DNA of 64,000 nucleotides from the NCBI RefSeq assembly GCF_051020985.1, contig NW_027475134.1, positions 3,472,001-3,536,000 on the forward strand, read 5' to 3'. Positions 23,401 to 38,000 of the stretch are shown here, piece by piece. Position numbers and translations under genes: made by a program. Every line of letters begins with the position of its first letter. Position 1 is the first letter of the stretch. Origin of the DNA: Nomia melanderi (Eukaryota; Arthropoda; Insecta; Hymenoptera; Halictidae). A model generated the notes under the pieces. That model did no database searches and was not told where the DNA came from. It saw nothing but the letters and a program-made list of their open reading frames with translations.

Positions 23401-26400
23401 ACCACCAGGGGCCGAGAAAACCACAGTCTCATGGGGCCGGACACTCAGGGTCAGGGGAAAATCCAATATATATCTGGTGATATCTCGGGTGCTATTAGAG
23501 GTAGCGCAATAAACCAAAGTGAATTATCTGCAGGAGGCCCTGGCGCATGAATCTGTGCAACGGGAACGACCTCGGACCACCAGGGGCCGAGAAAACCACA
23601 GTCTCATGGGGCCGGACACTCAGGGTCAGGGGAAAATCCAATATATATCTGGTGATATCTCGGGTGCTATTAGAGATAGCACAATAAACCAAAGTGAATT
23701 ATCTGCAGGAGGCCCTGGCGCATGAATCTGTGCAGCGGGAACGACCTCGGACCACCAGGGGCCGAGAAAACGACCGTCTCATGGGGCCGGACACTCAGGG
23801 TCAGTGAAAAATCCATTATATATCTGCTGATATCTCGGGTGCTATTACAGATAGCGCAATAAATCAAAGTGCATTGTCTGTAGGAGGCCCTGGCGCATGA
23901 ATCTGTGCAGCGGGAACGACCTCGGACCACCAGGGGCCGAGAAAACCACAGTCTCATGGGGCCGGACACTCAGGGTCAGGGGAAAATCCAATATATATCT
24001 GGTGATATCTCGGGTGCTATTAGAGGTAGCGCAATAAACCAAAGTGAATTATCTGCAGGAGGCCCTGGCGCATGAATCTGTGCAGCGGGAACGACCTCGG
24101 ACCACCAGGGGCCGAAAAAACCACAGTCTCATGGGGCCGGACACTCAGGGTCAGGGGAAAATCCAATATATATCTGGTGATATCTCGGGTGCTATTAGAG
24201 ATAGCGCAATAAACCAAAGTGAATTATCTGCAGGAGGCCCTGGCGCATGAATCTGTGCAGCGGGAACGACCTCGGAACACCAGGGACCGAGAAAACCACC
24301 GTCTCATGGGGCCGGACATTCAGGGTCAGTGAAAAATCCAATATATATGTGGTGATATCTCGGGTGCTATTACAGATAGCGCAATAAATCAAAGTGCATT
24401 GTCTGTAGGAGGCCCTGGCGCATGAATCTGTGCAGCGGGAACGACCTCGGACCACCAGGGGCCGAGAAAACCACAGTCTCATGGGGCCGGACACTCAGGG
24501 TCAGGGGAAAATCCAATATATATCTGGTGATATCTCGGGTGCTATTAGAGGTAGCGCAATAAACCAAAGTGAATTATCTGCAGGAGGCCCTGGCGCGTGA
24601 ATCTGTGCAGCGGGAACGACCTCGGACCACCAGGGGCCGAAAAAACCACAGTCTCATGGGGCCGGACACTCAGGGTCAGGGTAAAATCCAATATATATCT
24701 GGTGATATCTCGGGTGCTATTACAGATAGCGCAATAAATCAAAGTGCATTGTCTGTAGGAGGCCCTGGCGCATGAATCTGTGCAGCGGGAACGACCTCGG
24801 ACCACCAGGGACCGAGAAAACGACCGCCTCATGGAGCCGGACACTCAGGGTCAGTGAAAAATCCAATATATATCTGGTGATATCTCGGCTGCTATTACAG
24901 ATAGCGCAATAAATCAAAGTGCATTGTCTGTAGGAGGCCCTGGTGCATGAATCTGTGCAGCGGGAACGACCTTGGAACACCAGGGACGGAGAAAACCACC
25001 GTCTCATGGGGCCGGACACTCAGGGTCAGGGGAAAATCCAATATATATCTGGTGATATCTCGGGTGCTATTAGAGATAGCGCAATAAACCAAAGTGAATT
25101 ATCTGCAGGAGGCCCTGGCGCATGAATCTGTGCAGCGGGAACGACCTCGGAACACCAGGGACCGAGAAAACCAACGTCTCATGGGGCCGGACATTCAGGG
25201 TCAGTGAAAAATCCAATATATATGTGGTGATATCTCGGGTGCTATTACAGATAGCGCAATAAATCAAAGTGCATTGTCTGTAGGAGACCTTGGCGCATGA
25301 ACCTGTGCAGCGGGAACGACCTCGGACTACCAGGGGCCGAGAAAACGACCGTCTCATGGGGCCGGACGCTCAGGGTCAGTGAAAAATCCAATATATATCT
25401 GGTGATATCTCGGGTGCTATTAGAGATAGCGCAATAAACCAAAGTGAATTATCTGCAGGAGGCCCTGGCGCATGAATCTGTGCAACGGGAACGACCTCGG
25501 ACCACCAGGGGCCGAGAAAACCACAGTCTCATGGGGCCGGACCCTCAGGGTCAGGGGAAAATCCAATATAGATCTGGTGATATCTCGGGTGCTATTAGAG
25601 ATAGCGCAATAAACCAAAGTGAATTATCTGCAGGAGGCCCTGGCGCATGAATCTGTGCAACGGGAACGTCCTCGGACCTCCAGGGGCCGAGACAACGACC
25701 GTCTCATGGGGCCGGACACTCAGGGTCAGGGTAAAATCCAATATATATCTGGTGATATCTCGGGTGCTATTACAGATAGCGCAATAAATCAAAGTGCATT
25801 GTCTGTAGGAGGCCCTGGCGCATGAATCTGTGCAGCGGGAACGACCTCGGACCACCAGGGGCCGAGAAAAGCACAGTCTCATGGGGCCGGACACTCAGGG
25901 TCAGGGTAAAATCCAATATATATCTGGTGATATCTCGGGTGCTATTAGAGATAGCACAATAAACCAAAGTGAATTATCTGCAGGAGGCCCTGGCGCATGA
26001 ATCTGTGCAGCGGGAACGACCTCGGACCACCAGGGGCCGAGAAAACGACCGTCTCATGGGGCCGGACACTCAGGGTCAGTGAAAAATCCAGTATATATCT
26101 GCTGATATCTCGGGTGCTATTACAGATAGCGCAATAAATCAAAGTGCATTGTCCGTAGGAGTCCCTGGCGCATGAATCTGTGCAGCGGGAACGACCTCGG
26201 ACCACCAGGGGCCGAGAAAACCACAGTCTCATGGGGCCGGACACTCAGGGTCAGGGGAAAATCCAATATATATCTGGTGATATCTCGGGTGCTATTAGAG
26301 GTAGCGCAATAAACCAAAGTGAATTATCTGCAGGAGGCCTTGGCGCATGAATCTGTACAGCGGGAACGACCTCGGACCACCAGGGGCCGAAAAAACCATA

Positions 26401-28480
26401 GTCTCATGGGGCCGGACACTCAGGGTCAGGGTAAAATCCAATATATATCTGGTGATATCTCGGGTGCTATTACAGATAGCGCAATAAATCAAAGTGCATT
26501 GTCTGTAGGAGGCCCTGGCGCATGAATCTGTGCAGCGGGAACGACCTCGGACCACCAGGGGCCGAGAAAACGACCGTCTCATGGGGCCGGACACTCAGGG
26601 TCAGTGAAAAATCCATTATATATCTGCTGATATCTCGGGTGCTATTACAGATAGCGCAATAAATCAAAGTGCATTGTCTGTAGGAGGCCCTGGCGCATGA
26701 ATCTGTGCAGCGGGAACGACCTCGGACCACCAGGGGCCGAGAAAACCACAGTCTCATGGGGCCGGACACTCAGGGTCATGGGAAAATCCAATATATATCT
26801 GGTGATATCTCGGGTGCTATTAGAGGTAGCGCAATAAACCAAAGTGAATTATCTGCAGGAGGCCCTGGCGCATGAATCTGTGCAGCGGGAACGACCTCGG
26901 ACCACCAGGGGCCGAAAAAACCACAGTCTCATGGGGCCGGACACTCAGGGTCAGGTTAAAATCCAATATATATCTGGTGATATCTCGGGTGCTATTAGAG
27001 ATAGCGCAATAAACCAAAGTGCATTGTCTGTAGGAGGCCCTGGCGCATGAATCTGTGCAGCGGGAACGACCTTGGAACACCAGGGACCGAGAAAACCACC
27101 GTCTCATGGGGCCGGACACTCAGGGTCAGTGAAAAATCCAATATATATGTGGTGATATCTCGGGTGCTATTACAGATAGCGCAATAAATCAATGTGCATT
27201 GTCTGTAGGAGACCCTGGCGCATGAACCTGTGCAGCGGGAACGACCTCGGACCACCAGGGGCCGAGACAACCACAGTCTCATGGGGCCGGACACTCAGGG
27301 TCAGGGGAAAATCCAATATATATCTGGTGATATCTCGGGTGCTATTAGAGATAGCGCAATAAACCAAAGTGAATTATCTGCAGGAGGCCCTGGCGCATGA
27401 ATCTGTGCAGCGGGAACGACCTCGGACCCCCAGGGGCCGAGAAAACTACCGTCTCATGGGGCCGGTCACTCAGGATCAGTGAAAAATCCAATATATATCT
27501 GCTGATATCTCGGGTGCTATTACAGATAGCGCAATAAATCAAAGTGCATTGTATGTAGGAGGCCCTGGCGCATGAATCTGTGCAGCGGGAACGACCTCGG
27601 ACCACCAGGGGCCGAAAAAACCGCAGTCTCATGGGGCCGGACACTCAGGGTCAGGGTAAAATCCAATATATATCTGGTGATATCTCGGGTGCTATTACAG
27701 ATAGCGCAATAAATCAAAGTGCATTGTCTGTAGTAGGCCCTGGCGCTTGAATCTGTGCAGCGGGAACGACCTCGGACCACCAGGGGCCGAGAAAACGACC
27801 GCCTCATGGGGCCGGACACTCAGGGTCAGTGAAAAATCCAATATATATCTGGTGATATCTCGATTGCTATTACAGATAGCGCAATAAACCAAAGTGAATT
27901 ATCTGCAGGAGGCCCGGGCGCATGAATCTGTGCAGCGGGAACGACCTCGGACCACCAGGGGCCGAGAGAACTACCGTCTCATGGGGCCGGTCACTCAGGA
28001 TCAGTGAAAAATCCAATATATATCTGCTGATATCTCGGGTGCTATTAGAGATAGCGCAATAAACCAAAGTGAATTATCTGCAGGAGGCCCTGGCGCATGA
28101 ATCTGTGCAGCGGGAACGACCTCGGACCACCAGGGGCCGAGAAAACGACCGTCTCATGGGGCCGGACACTCAGGGTCAGTGAAAAATCCAATATATATCT
28201 GCTGATATCTCGGGTGCTATTACAGATAGCGCAATAAATCAAAGTGCATTGTCTGTAGGAGGCCCTGGCGCATGAATCTGTGCAGCGGGAACGACCTCGG
28301 ACCACCAGGGGCCGAAAAAACCGCAGTCTCATGGGGCCGGACACTCAGGGTCAGGGTAAAATCCAAAATATATCTGGTGATATCTCGGGTGCTATTACAG
28401 ATAGCGCAATAAATCAAAGTGCATTGTCTGTAGGAGGCCCTGCCGCATGAATCTGTGCAGCGGGAACGACCTCGGACCTC
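20500..28480 (+). repeat. Zone 3: uniform monomers, no clear tandem HOR
   Basis: Units are exactly 175 bp and similar. Rare-variant matches to other parts are short: 22,095-22,450 with 9,495-9,850 at exactly 12,600 bp, 22,550-22,950 with 10,300-10,700 at 12,250 bp, and 23,845-24,040 with 26,645-26,840 at 2,800 bp. New variant types that dominate zone 4 first appear here: GGAGACCCTGGCGCATGAACC near 23,185, CCATTATATATCTGC near 21,540, and CTTGGAACACC near 24,970. Confidence 0.7.
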
Positions 28481-28597
28481 CAGGGGCGAGACAACCACCT
28501 TCTCATGGGGCCGGACACTCAGGGTCAGGGAAAAATCCAATATATAGCTGGTGATATCTCGGCTGCTATTACAGATAGCGCAATAAATCAAAGTGCA
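26580..28597 (+). repeat. Block duplicated at 30,078-32,095, copy 1
   Basis: About 2.0 kb whose variant order recurs 3,498 bp downstream (20 monomers minus two bases). Shared markers are CCATTATATATCTGC, GTAGCGCAATAAACC, CAATGTGCATTGTC with GGAGACCCTGG, AAACTACCGTCTC with CTCAGGATCAG, CATTGTATGTAGG, CTCGATTGC and TATATAGCTGG. Matching ends near 28,597, where GCATTACCTG in this copy meets GCATTGTCTGTAGTAGG in the other. Confidence 0.8.
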
Positions 28598-30077
28598 TTA
28601 CCTGTAGGAGGCCCTGGCGCATGAATCTGTGCAGCGGGAACGTCCTCGGACCTCCAGGGGCCGAGACAACGACCGTCTCATGGGGCCGGACACTCAGGGT
28701 CAGGGTAAAATCCAATATATATCTGGTGATATCTCGGGTGCTATTAGAGATAGCGCAATAAACCAAAGTGAATTGTCTGCAGGAGGCCCTGGCGCATGAA
28801 TCTGTGCAGCGGGAACGACCTCGGACCACCAGGGGCCGAAAAAACCACAGTCTCATGGGGCCGGACACTCAGGGTCAGGGGAAAATCCAATATATATCTG
28901 GTGATATCTCGGGTTCTATTAGAGATAGCGCAATAAACCAAAGTGAATTATCTGCAGGAGGCCCTGGCGCATGAATCTGTGCAGCGGGAACGACCTCGGA
29001 CCCCCAGGGGCCGAGAAAACTACCGTCTCATGGTGCCGGTCACTCAGGATCAGTGAAAAATCCAATATATATCTGCTGATATCTCGGGTGCTATTACAGA
29101 TAGCGCAATAAATCAAAGTGCATTGTATGTAGGAGGCCCTGGCGCATGAATCTGTGCAGCGGGAACGACCTCGGACCACCAGGTGCCGAAAAAACCGCAG
29201 TCTCATGGGGCCGGACACTCAGGGTCAGGGTAAAATCCAATATATATCTGGTGATATCTCGGGTGCTATTACAGATAGCGCAATAAATCAAAGTGCATTG
29301 TCTGTAGGAGGCCCTGGCGCTTGAATCTGTGCAGCGGGAACGACCTCGGACCACCAGGGGCCGAGAAAACGACCGCCTCATGGGGCCGGACACTCAGGGT
29401 CAGTGAAAAATCCAATATATATGTGGTGATATCTCGGGTGCTATTACAGATAGCGCAATAAATCAATGGGCATTGTCTGTAGGAGACCATGGCGCAAGAA
29501 CCTGTGCAGCGGGAACGACCTCGGACCACCAGGGGCCGAGAAAACCACAGTCTCATGGGGCCGGACACTCAGGGTCAGGGGAAAATCCAATATATATCTG
29601 GTGATATCTCGGGTGCTATTAGAGATAGCGCAATAAACCAAAGTGAATTATCTGCAGGAGGCCCTGGCGCATGAATCTGTGCAGCGGGAACGACCTCGGA
29701 CCACCAGGGGCCGAGAAAACTACCGTCTCATGGGGCCGGTCACTCAGGATCAGTGAAAAATCCAATATATATCTGCTGATATCTCGGGTGCTATTACAGA
29801 TAGCGCAATAAATCAAAGTGCATTGTATGTAGTTGGCCCTGGCGGATGAATCTGTGCAGCGGGAACGACCTCGGACCACCAGGGGCCGAAAAAACCGCAG
29901 TCTCATCGGGCCGGACACTCAGGGTCAGGGTAAAATCCAATATATATCTGGTGATATCTCGGGTGCTATTACAGATAGCGCAATAAATCAAAGTGCATTG
30001 TCTGTAGTAGGCCCTGGCGCTTGAATCTGTGCAGCGGGAACGACCTCGGACCTCCAGGGGCGAGACAACCACCTTCT

Positions 30078-32095
30078 CATGGGGCCGGACACTCAGGGTC
30101 AGTGAAAAATCCATTATATATCTGCTGATATCTCGGGTGCTATTACAGATAGCGCAATAAATCAAAGTGCATTGTCTGTAGGAGGCCCTGGCGCATGAAT
30201 CTGTGCAGCGGGAACGACCTCGGACCACCAGGGGCCGAGAAAACCACAGTCTCATGGGGCCGGACACTCAGGGTCAGGGGAAAATCCAATATATATCTGG
30301 TGATATCTCGGGTGCTATTAGAGGTAGCGCAATAAACCAAAGTGAATTATCTGCAGGAGGCCCTGGCGCATGAATCTGTGCGGCGGGAACGACCTCGGAC
30401 CACCAGGGGCCGAAAAAACCACAGTCTCATGGGGCCGGACACTCAGGGTCAGGGTAAAATCCAATATATATCTGGTGATATCTCGGGTGCTATTAGAGAT
30501 AGCGCGATAAACCAAAGTGCATTGTCTGTAGGAGGCCCTGGCGCATGAATCTGTGCAGCGGGAACGACCTTGGAACACCAGGGACCGAGAAAACCACCGT
30601 CTCATGGGGCCGGACACTCAGGGTCAGTGAAAAATCCAATATATATGTGGTGATATCTCGGGTGCTATTACAGATAGCGCAATAAATCAATGTGCATTGT
30701 CTGTAGGAGACCCTGGCGCATGAACCTGTGCAGCGGGAACGACCTCGGACCACCAGGGGCCGAGAAAACCACAGTCTCATGGGGCCGGACACTCAGGGTC
30801 AGTGAAAAATCCAATATATATCTGGTGATATCTCGGGTGCTATTAGAGATAGCGCAATAAACCAAAGTGAATTATCTGCAGGAGGCCCTGGCGCATGAAT
30901 CTGTGCAGCGGGAACGACCTCAGACCCCCAGGGGCCGAGAAAACTACCGTCTCATGGGGCCGGTCACTCAGGATCAGTGAAAAATCCAATATATATCTGC
31001 TGATATCTCGGGTGCTATTACAGATAGCGCAATAAATCAAAGTGCATTGTATGTAGGAGGCCCTGGCGCATGAATCTGTGCAGCGGGAACGACCTCGGAC
31101 CACCAGGGGCCGAAAAAACCGCAGTCTCATGGGGCCGGACACTCAGGGTCAGGGTAAAATCCAATATATATCTGGTGATATCTCGGGTGCTATTACAGAT
31201 AGCGCAATAAATCAAAGTGCATTGTCTGTAGTAGGCCCTGGCGCTTGAATCTGTGCAGCGGGAACGACCTCGGACCACCAGGGGCCGAGAAAACGACCGC
31301 CTCATGGGGCCGGACACTCAGGGTCAGTGAAAAATCCAATATATATCTGGTGATATCTCGATTGCTATTACAGATAGCGCAATAAACCAAAGTGAATTAT
31401 CTGCAGGAGGCCCTGGCGCATGAATCTGTGCAGCGGGAACGACCTCGGACCACCAGGGGCCGAGAAAACTACCGTCTCATGGGGCCGGTCACTCAGGATC
31501 AGTGAAAAATCCAATATATATCTGCTGATATCTCGGGTGCTATTAGAGATAGCGCAATAAACCAAAGTGAATTATCTGCAGGAGGCCCTGGCGCATGAAT
31601 CTGTGCAGCGGGAACGACCTCGGACCACCAGGGGCCGAGAAAACGACCGTCTCATGGGGCCGGACACTCAGGGTCAGTGAAAAATCCAATATATATCTGC
31701 TGATATCTCGGGTGCTATTACAGATAGCGCAATAAATCAAAGTGCATTGTCTGTAGGAGGCCCTGGCGCATGAATCTGTGCAGCGGGAACGACCTCGGAC
31801 CACCAGGGGCCGAAAAAACCGCAGTCTCATGGGGCCGGACACTCAGGGTCAGGGTAAAATCCAAAATATATCTGGTGATATCTCGGGTGCTATTACAGAT
31901 AGCGCAATAAATCAAAGTGCATTGTCTGTAGGAGGCCCTGCCGCATGAATCTGAGCAGCGGGAACGACCTCGGACCTCCAGGGGCGAGACAACCACCTTC
32001 TCATGGGGCCGGACACTCAGGGTCAGGGAAAAATCCAATATATAGCTGGTGATATCTCGGCTGCTATTACAGATAGCGCAATAAATCAAAGTGCA
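30078..32095 (+). repeat. Block duplicated from 26,580-28,597, copy 2
   Basis: This is the second copy of the 2.0-kb block, with a few private changes such as CTCAGACCCCC near 30,921 and CTGAGCAGC near 31,952. It is followed by an additional 174-bp unit, so two short units stand next to each other at about 31,980 and 32,157. Part of the block (the CATTGTATGTAGG unit and neighbours) also recurs at about 28,920-29,400 and 29,620-30,020, so a 9-monomer subrepeat is visible. Confidence 0.75.
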
Positions 32096-35000
32096 TTGTC
32101 TGTAGTAGGCCCTGGCGCTTGAATCTGTGCAGCGGGAACGACCTCGGACCTCCAGGGGCGAGACAACCACCTTCTCATGGGGCCGGACACTCAGGGTCAG
32201 GGAAAAATCCAATATATATCTGGTGATATTTCGGCTGCTATTACAGATAGCGCAATAAATCAAAGTGCATTACCTGTAGGATGCCCTGGCGCATGAATCT
32301 GTGCAGCGGGAACGTCCTCAGACCTCCAGGGGCCGAGACAACGACCGTCTCATGGGGCCGGACACTCAGGGTCAGGGTAAAATCCAATATATATCTGGTG
32401 ATATCTCGGGTGCTATTACAGATAGCGCAATAAATCAAAGTGCATTGTCTGTAGGAGGCCCTGGCGCACGAATCTGTGCAGCGGGAACGACCTCGGACCA
32501 CCAGGGGCCGAGAAAACCACAGTCTCATGGGGCCGGACACTCAGGGTCAGGGGAAAATCCAATATATATCTGGTGATATCTCGGGTGTTATTAGAGATAG
32601 CGCAATAAACCAAAGTGCATTGTCTGTAGGAGGCCCTGGCGCATGAATCTGTGCAGCGGGAACGACCTCGGAACACCAGGGACCGAGAAAACCACCGTCT
32701 CATGGGGCCGTACACTCAGTGTCAGTGAAAAATCCAATATATATGTGGTGATATCTCGGGTGCTATTACAGATAGCGCAATAAATCAAAGTGCATTGTCT
32801 GTAGGAGACCCTGGCGCATGAACCTGTGCAGCGGGAAGGACCTCGGACCACCAGGGTCCGAGAAAACGACCGTCTCATGGGGCCGGACACTCAGGGTCAG
32901 GGTAAAATCCAATATATATCTGGTGATATCTCGGGTGCTATTAGAGATAGCGCAATAAACCAAAGTGCATTGTCTGTAGGAGGCCCTGGCGCATGAATCT
33001 GTGCAGCGGGAACGACCTTGGAACACCAGGTACCGAGAAAACCACCGTCTCATGGGGCCGGACTCTCAGGGTCAGTGAAAAATCCAATATATATGTGGTG
33101 ATATCTCGGGTGCTATTACAGATAGCGCAATAAATCAATGTGCATTGTCTGTAGGAGACCCTGGCGCATGAACCTGTGCAGCGGGAACGACCTCGGACCA
33201 CCAGGGGCCGAGAAAACCACAGTCTCATGGGGCCGGACACTCAGGGTCAGGGGAAAATCCAATATATATCTGGTGATATCTCGGGTGCTATTAGAGATAG
33301 CGCAATAAACCAAAGTGAATTATCTGCAGGAGGCCCTGGCGCATGAATCTGTGCAGCGGGAACGACCTCGGACCACCAGGGGCCGAGAAAACTACCGTCT
33401 CATGGGGCCGGTCACTCAGGATCAGTGAAAAATCCAATATATATCTGCTGATATCTCGGGTGCTATTACAGATAGCGCAATAAATCAAAGTGCATTGTCT
33501 GTAGTAGGCCCTGGCGCTTGAATCTGTGCAGCGGGAACGACCTCGGACCACCAGGGGCCGAGAAAACGACCGCCTCATGGGGCCGGACACTCAGGGTCAG
33601 TGAAAAATCCAATATATATCTGGTGATATCTCGATTGCTATTACAGATAGCGCAATAAATCAAAGTGCATTGTCTGTAGGAGGCCCTGGCGCATGAATCT
33701 GTGCAGCGGGAACGACCTCGGACCTCCAGGGGCGAGACAACCACCTTCTCATGGGGCCGGACACTCAGGGTCAGGGAAAAATCCAATATATATCTGGTGA
33801 TATTTCGGCTGCTATTACAGATAGCGCAATAAATCAAAGTGCATTACCTGTAGGAGGCCCTGGCGCATGAATCTGTGCAGCGGGAACGTCCTCAGACCTC
33901 CAGGGGCCGAGACAACGACCGTCTCATGGGGCCGGACACTCAGGGTCAGGGTAAAATCCAATATATATCTGGTGATATCTCGGATGCTATTAGAGATAGC
34001 GCAATAAACCAAAGTGAATTGTCTGCAGGAGGCCCTGGCGCATGAATCTGTGCTGCGGGAACGACCTCGGACCACCAGGGGCCGAAAAAACCACAGTCTC
34101 ATGGGGCCGGACACTCAGGGTCAGGGTAAAATCCAATATATATCTGGTGATATCTCGGGTGCTATTACAGATAGCGCAATAAATCAAAGTGCATTGTCTG
34201 TAGGAGGCCCTGGCGCATGAATCTGTGTAGCGGGAACGACCTCGGACCACCAGGGGCCGAGAAAACCACAGTCTCATGGGGCCGGACACTCAGGGTCAGG
34301 GGAAAATCCAATATACATCTGGTGTTATCTCGGGTGCTATTAGAGATAGCGCAATAAACCAAAGTGCATTGTCTGTAGGAGGCCCTGGCGCATGAATCTG
34401 TGCAGCGGGAACGACCTCGGAACACCAGGGACCGAGAAAACCACCGTCTCATGGGGCCGGACACTCAGGGTCAGTGAAAAATCCAATATATATCTGGTGA
34501 TATCTCGGGTGCTATTACAGATAGCGCAATAAATCAAAGTGAATTATCTGCAGGAGGCCCTGGCGCATGAATCTGTGCAGCGGGCACGACCTCGGACCAC
34601 CAGGGGCCGTGAAAACCACAGTCTCATGGGGCCGGACACTCAGGGTCAGGGGAAAATCCAATATATATCTGGTGTTATCTCGGGTGCTATTAGAGATAGC
34701 GCAATAAATCAAAGTGCATTGTCTGTAGGAGGCCCTGGCGCATGAATCTGTGCAGCGGGAACGACCTCGGACCGCCAGGGGCCGAAAAAACCACAGTCTC
34801 ATGGGGCCGGACACTCAGGGTCAGGGTAAAATGCAATATATATCTGGTGATATCTCGGGTGCTATTACAGATAGCGCAATAAATCAAAGTGCATTGTCTG
34901 TAGGAGGCCCTGGCGCATGAATCTGTGCAGCGGGAACGACCTTGGAACACCAGGGACCGAGAAAACAACCGTCTCATGGGGCCGGACACTCAGGGTCAGT

Positions 35001-38000
35001 GAAAAATCCAATATATATGTGGTGATATCTCGGGTGCTATTACAGATAGCGCAATAAATCAATGTGCACTGTCTGTAGGAGGCCCTGGCGCATGAACCTG
35101 TGCAGCGGGAACGACCTCGGACCACCAGGGGCCGAGAAAACCACAGTCTCATGGGGCCGGACACTCAGGGTCAGGGGAAAATCCAATATATATCTGGTGA
35201 TATCTCGGGTGCTATTAGAGATAGCGCAATAAACCAAAGTGAATTATCTGCAGGAGGCCCTGGCGCATGAATCCGTGCAGCGGGAACGACCTCGGACCAC
35301 CAGGGGCCGAGAAAACTACCGTCTCATGGGGCCGGTCACTCAGGATCAGTGAAAAATCCAATATATATCTGCTGATATCTCGGGTGCTATTAGAGATAGC
35401 GCAATAAACCAAAGTGAATTATCTGCAGGAGGCCCTGGCGCATGAATCTGTGCAGCGGGAACGACCTGGGACCACCAGGGGCCGAGAAAACGACCGTCTC
35501 ATGGGGCCGGACACTCAGGGTCAGTGAAAAATCCAATATATATCTGCTGATATCTCGGGTGCTATTACAGATAGCGCAATAAATCAAAGTGCATTGTCTG
35601 TAGGAGGCCCTGGCGCATGAATCTGTGCTGCGGGAACGACCTCGGACCACCAGGGGCCGAAAAAACCACAGTCTCATGGGGCCGGACACTCAGGGTCAGG
35701 GTAAAATCCAATATATATCTGGTGATATCTCGGGTGCTATTACAGATAGCGCAATAAATCAAAGTGCATTGTCTGTAGGAGGCCCTGGCGCATGAATCTG
35801 TGCAGCGGGAACGACCTCGGACCACCAGGGGCCGAGAAAACCACAGTCTCATGGGGCCGGACACTCAGGGTCAGGGGAAAATCCAATATACATCTGGTGA
35901 TATCTCGGGTGCTATTAGAGATAGCGCAATAAACCAAAGTGCATTGTCTGTAGGAGGCCCTGGCGCATGAATCTGTGCAACGGGAACGACCTCGGACCAC
36001 CAGGGGCCGAGAAAACCACGGTCTCATGGGGCCGGACACTCAGGGTCAGGGGAAAATCCAATATATATCTGGTGATATCTCGGGTGCTATTACAGATAGC
36101 GCAATAAATCAAAGTGAATTATCTGCAGGAGGCCCTGGCGCATGAATCTGTGCAGCGGGCACGACCTCGGACCACCAGGGGCCGTGAAAACCACAGTCTC
36201 ATGGGGCCGGACACTCAGGGTCAGGGGAAAATCCAATATATATCTGGTGTTATCTCGGGTGCTATTAGAGATAGCGCAATAAACCAAAGTGCATTGTCTG
36301 TAGGAGGCCCTGGCGCATGAATCTGTGCAGCGGGAACGACCTCGGAACACCAGGGACCGAGAAAACCACCGTCTCATGGGGCCGGACACTCAGTATCAGT
36401 GAAAAATCCAATATATATGTGGTGATATCTCGGGTGCTATTACAGATAGCGCAATAAATCAATGTGCATTGTCTGTAGGAGACCCTGGCGCATGAACCTG
36501 TGCAGCGGGAACGACCTCGGACCACCAGGGTCCGAGAAAACGACCGTCTCATGGGGCCGGACACTCAGGGTCAGTGAAAAATCCTATATATATCTGGTGA
36601 TATCTCGGGTGCTATTACAGATAGCGCAATAAATCAAAGTGCATTGTCTGCAGGAGGCCCTGGCGCATGAATCCGTGCAGCGGGAACGACCTCGGACCAC
36701 CAGGGGCCGAGAAAACTACCGTCTCATGGGGCCGGTCACTCAGGATCAGTGAAAAATCCAATATATATCTGCTGATATCTCGGGTGCTATTAGAGATAGC
36801 GCAATAAACCAAAGTGAATTATCTGCAGGAGGCCCTGGCGCATGAATCTGTGCAGCGGGAACGACCTGGGACCACCAGGGGCCGAGAAAACGACCGTCTC
36901 ATGGGGCCGGACACTCAGGGTCAGTGAAAAATCCAATATATATCTGCTGATATCTCGGGTGCTATTACAGATAGCGCAATAAATCAAAGTGCATTGTCTG
37001 TAGGAGGCCCTGGCGCATGAATCTGTGCAGCGGGAACGACCTCGGACCACCAGGGGCCGAAAAAACCGCAGTCTCATGGGGCCGGACACTCAGGGTCAGG
37101 GTAAAATCCAATATATATCTGGTGATATCTCGGGTGCTATTACAGATAGCGCAATAAATCAAAGTGCATTGTCTGTAGTAGGCACTGGCGCATGAATCTG
37201 TGCAGCGGGAACGACCTCGGACCACCAGGGGCCGAGAAAACGACCGCCTCATGGGGCCGGACACTCAGGGTCAGTGAAAAATCCAATATATATCTGGTGA
37301 TATCTCGATTGCTATTACAGATAGCGCAATAAATCAAAGTACATTGTCTGTAGCAGGCCCTGGCGCATGAATCTGTGCAGCGGGAACGACCTCGGACCTC
37401 CAGGGGCGAGACAACCACCTTCTCATGGGGCCGGACACTCAGGGTCAGGGAAAAATCCAATATATATCTGGTGATATCTCGGCTGCTATTACAGATAGCG
37501 CAATAAATCAAAGTGCATTACCTGTAGGAGGCCGTGGCGCATGAATCTGTGCAGCGGGAACGTCCTCGGACCTCCAGGGGCCGAGACAACGACCGTCTCA
37601 TGGGGCCGGACACTCAGGGTCAGGGTAAAATCCAATATATATCTGGTGATATCTCGATTGCTATTAGAGATAGCGCAATAAATCAAAGTGCATTGTCTGT
37701 AGGAGGCCCTGGCGCATGAATCTGTGCAGCGGGAACGACCTCGGAACACCAGGGACCGAGAAAACCACCGTCTCATGGGGCCGGACACTCAGTGTCAGTG
37801 AAAAAACCAATATATATGTGGTGATATCTCGGGTGCTCTTACAGATAGCGCAATAAATCAAAGTGCATTGTCTGTAGGAGACCCTGGCGCATGAATCTGT
37901 GCAGCGGGAACGACCTCGGACCGCCAGGGGCCGAAAAAACCACAGTCTCATGGGGCCGGACACTCAGGGTCAGGGTAAAATGCAATATATATCTGGTGAT

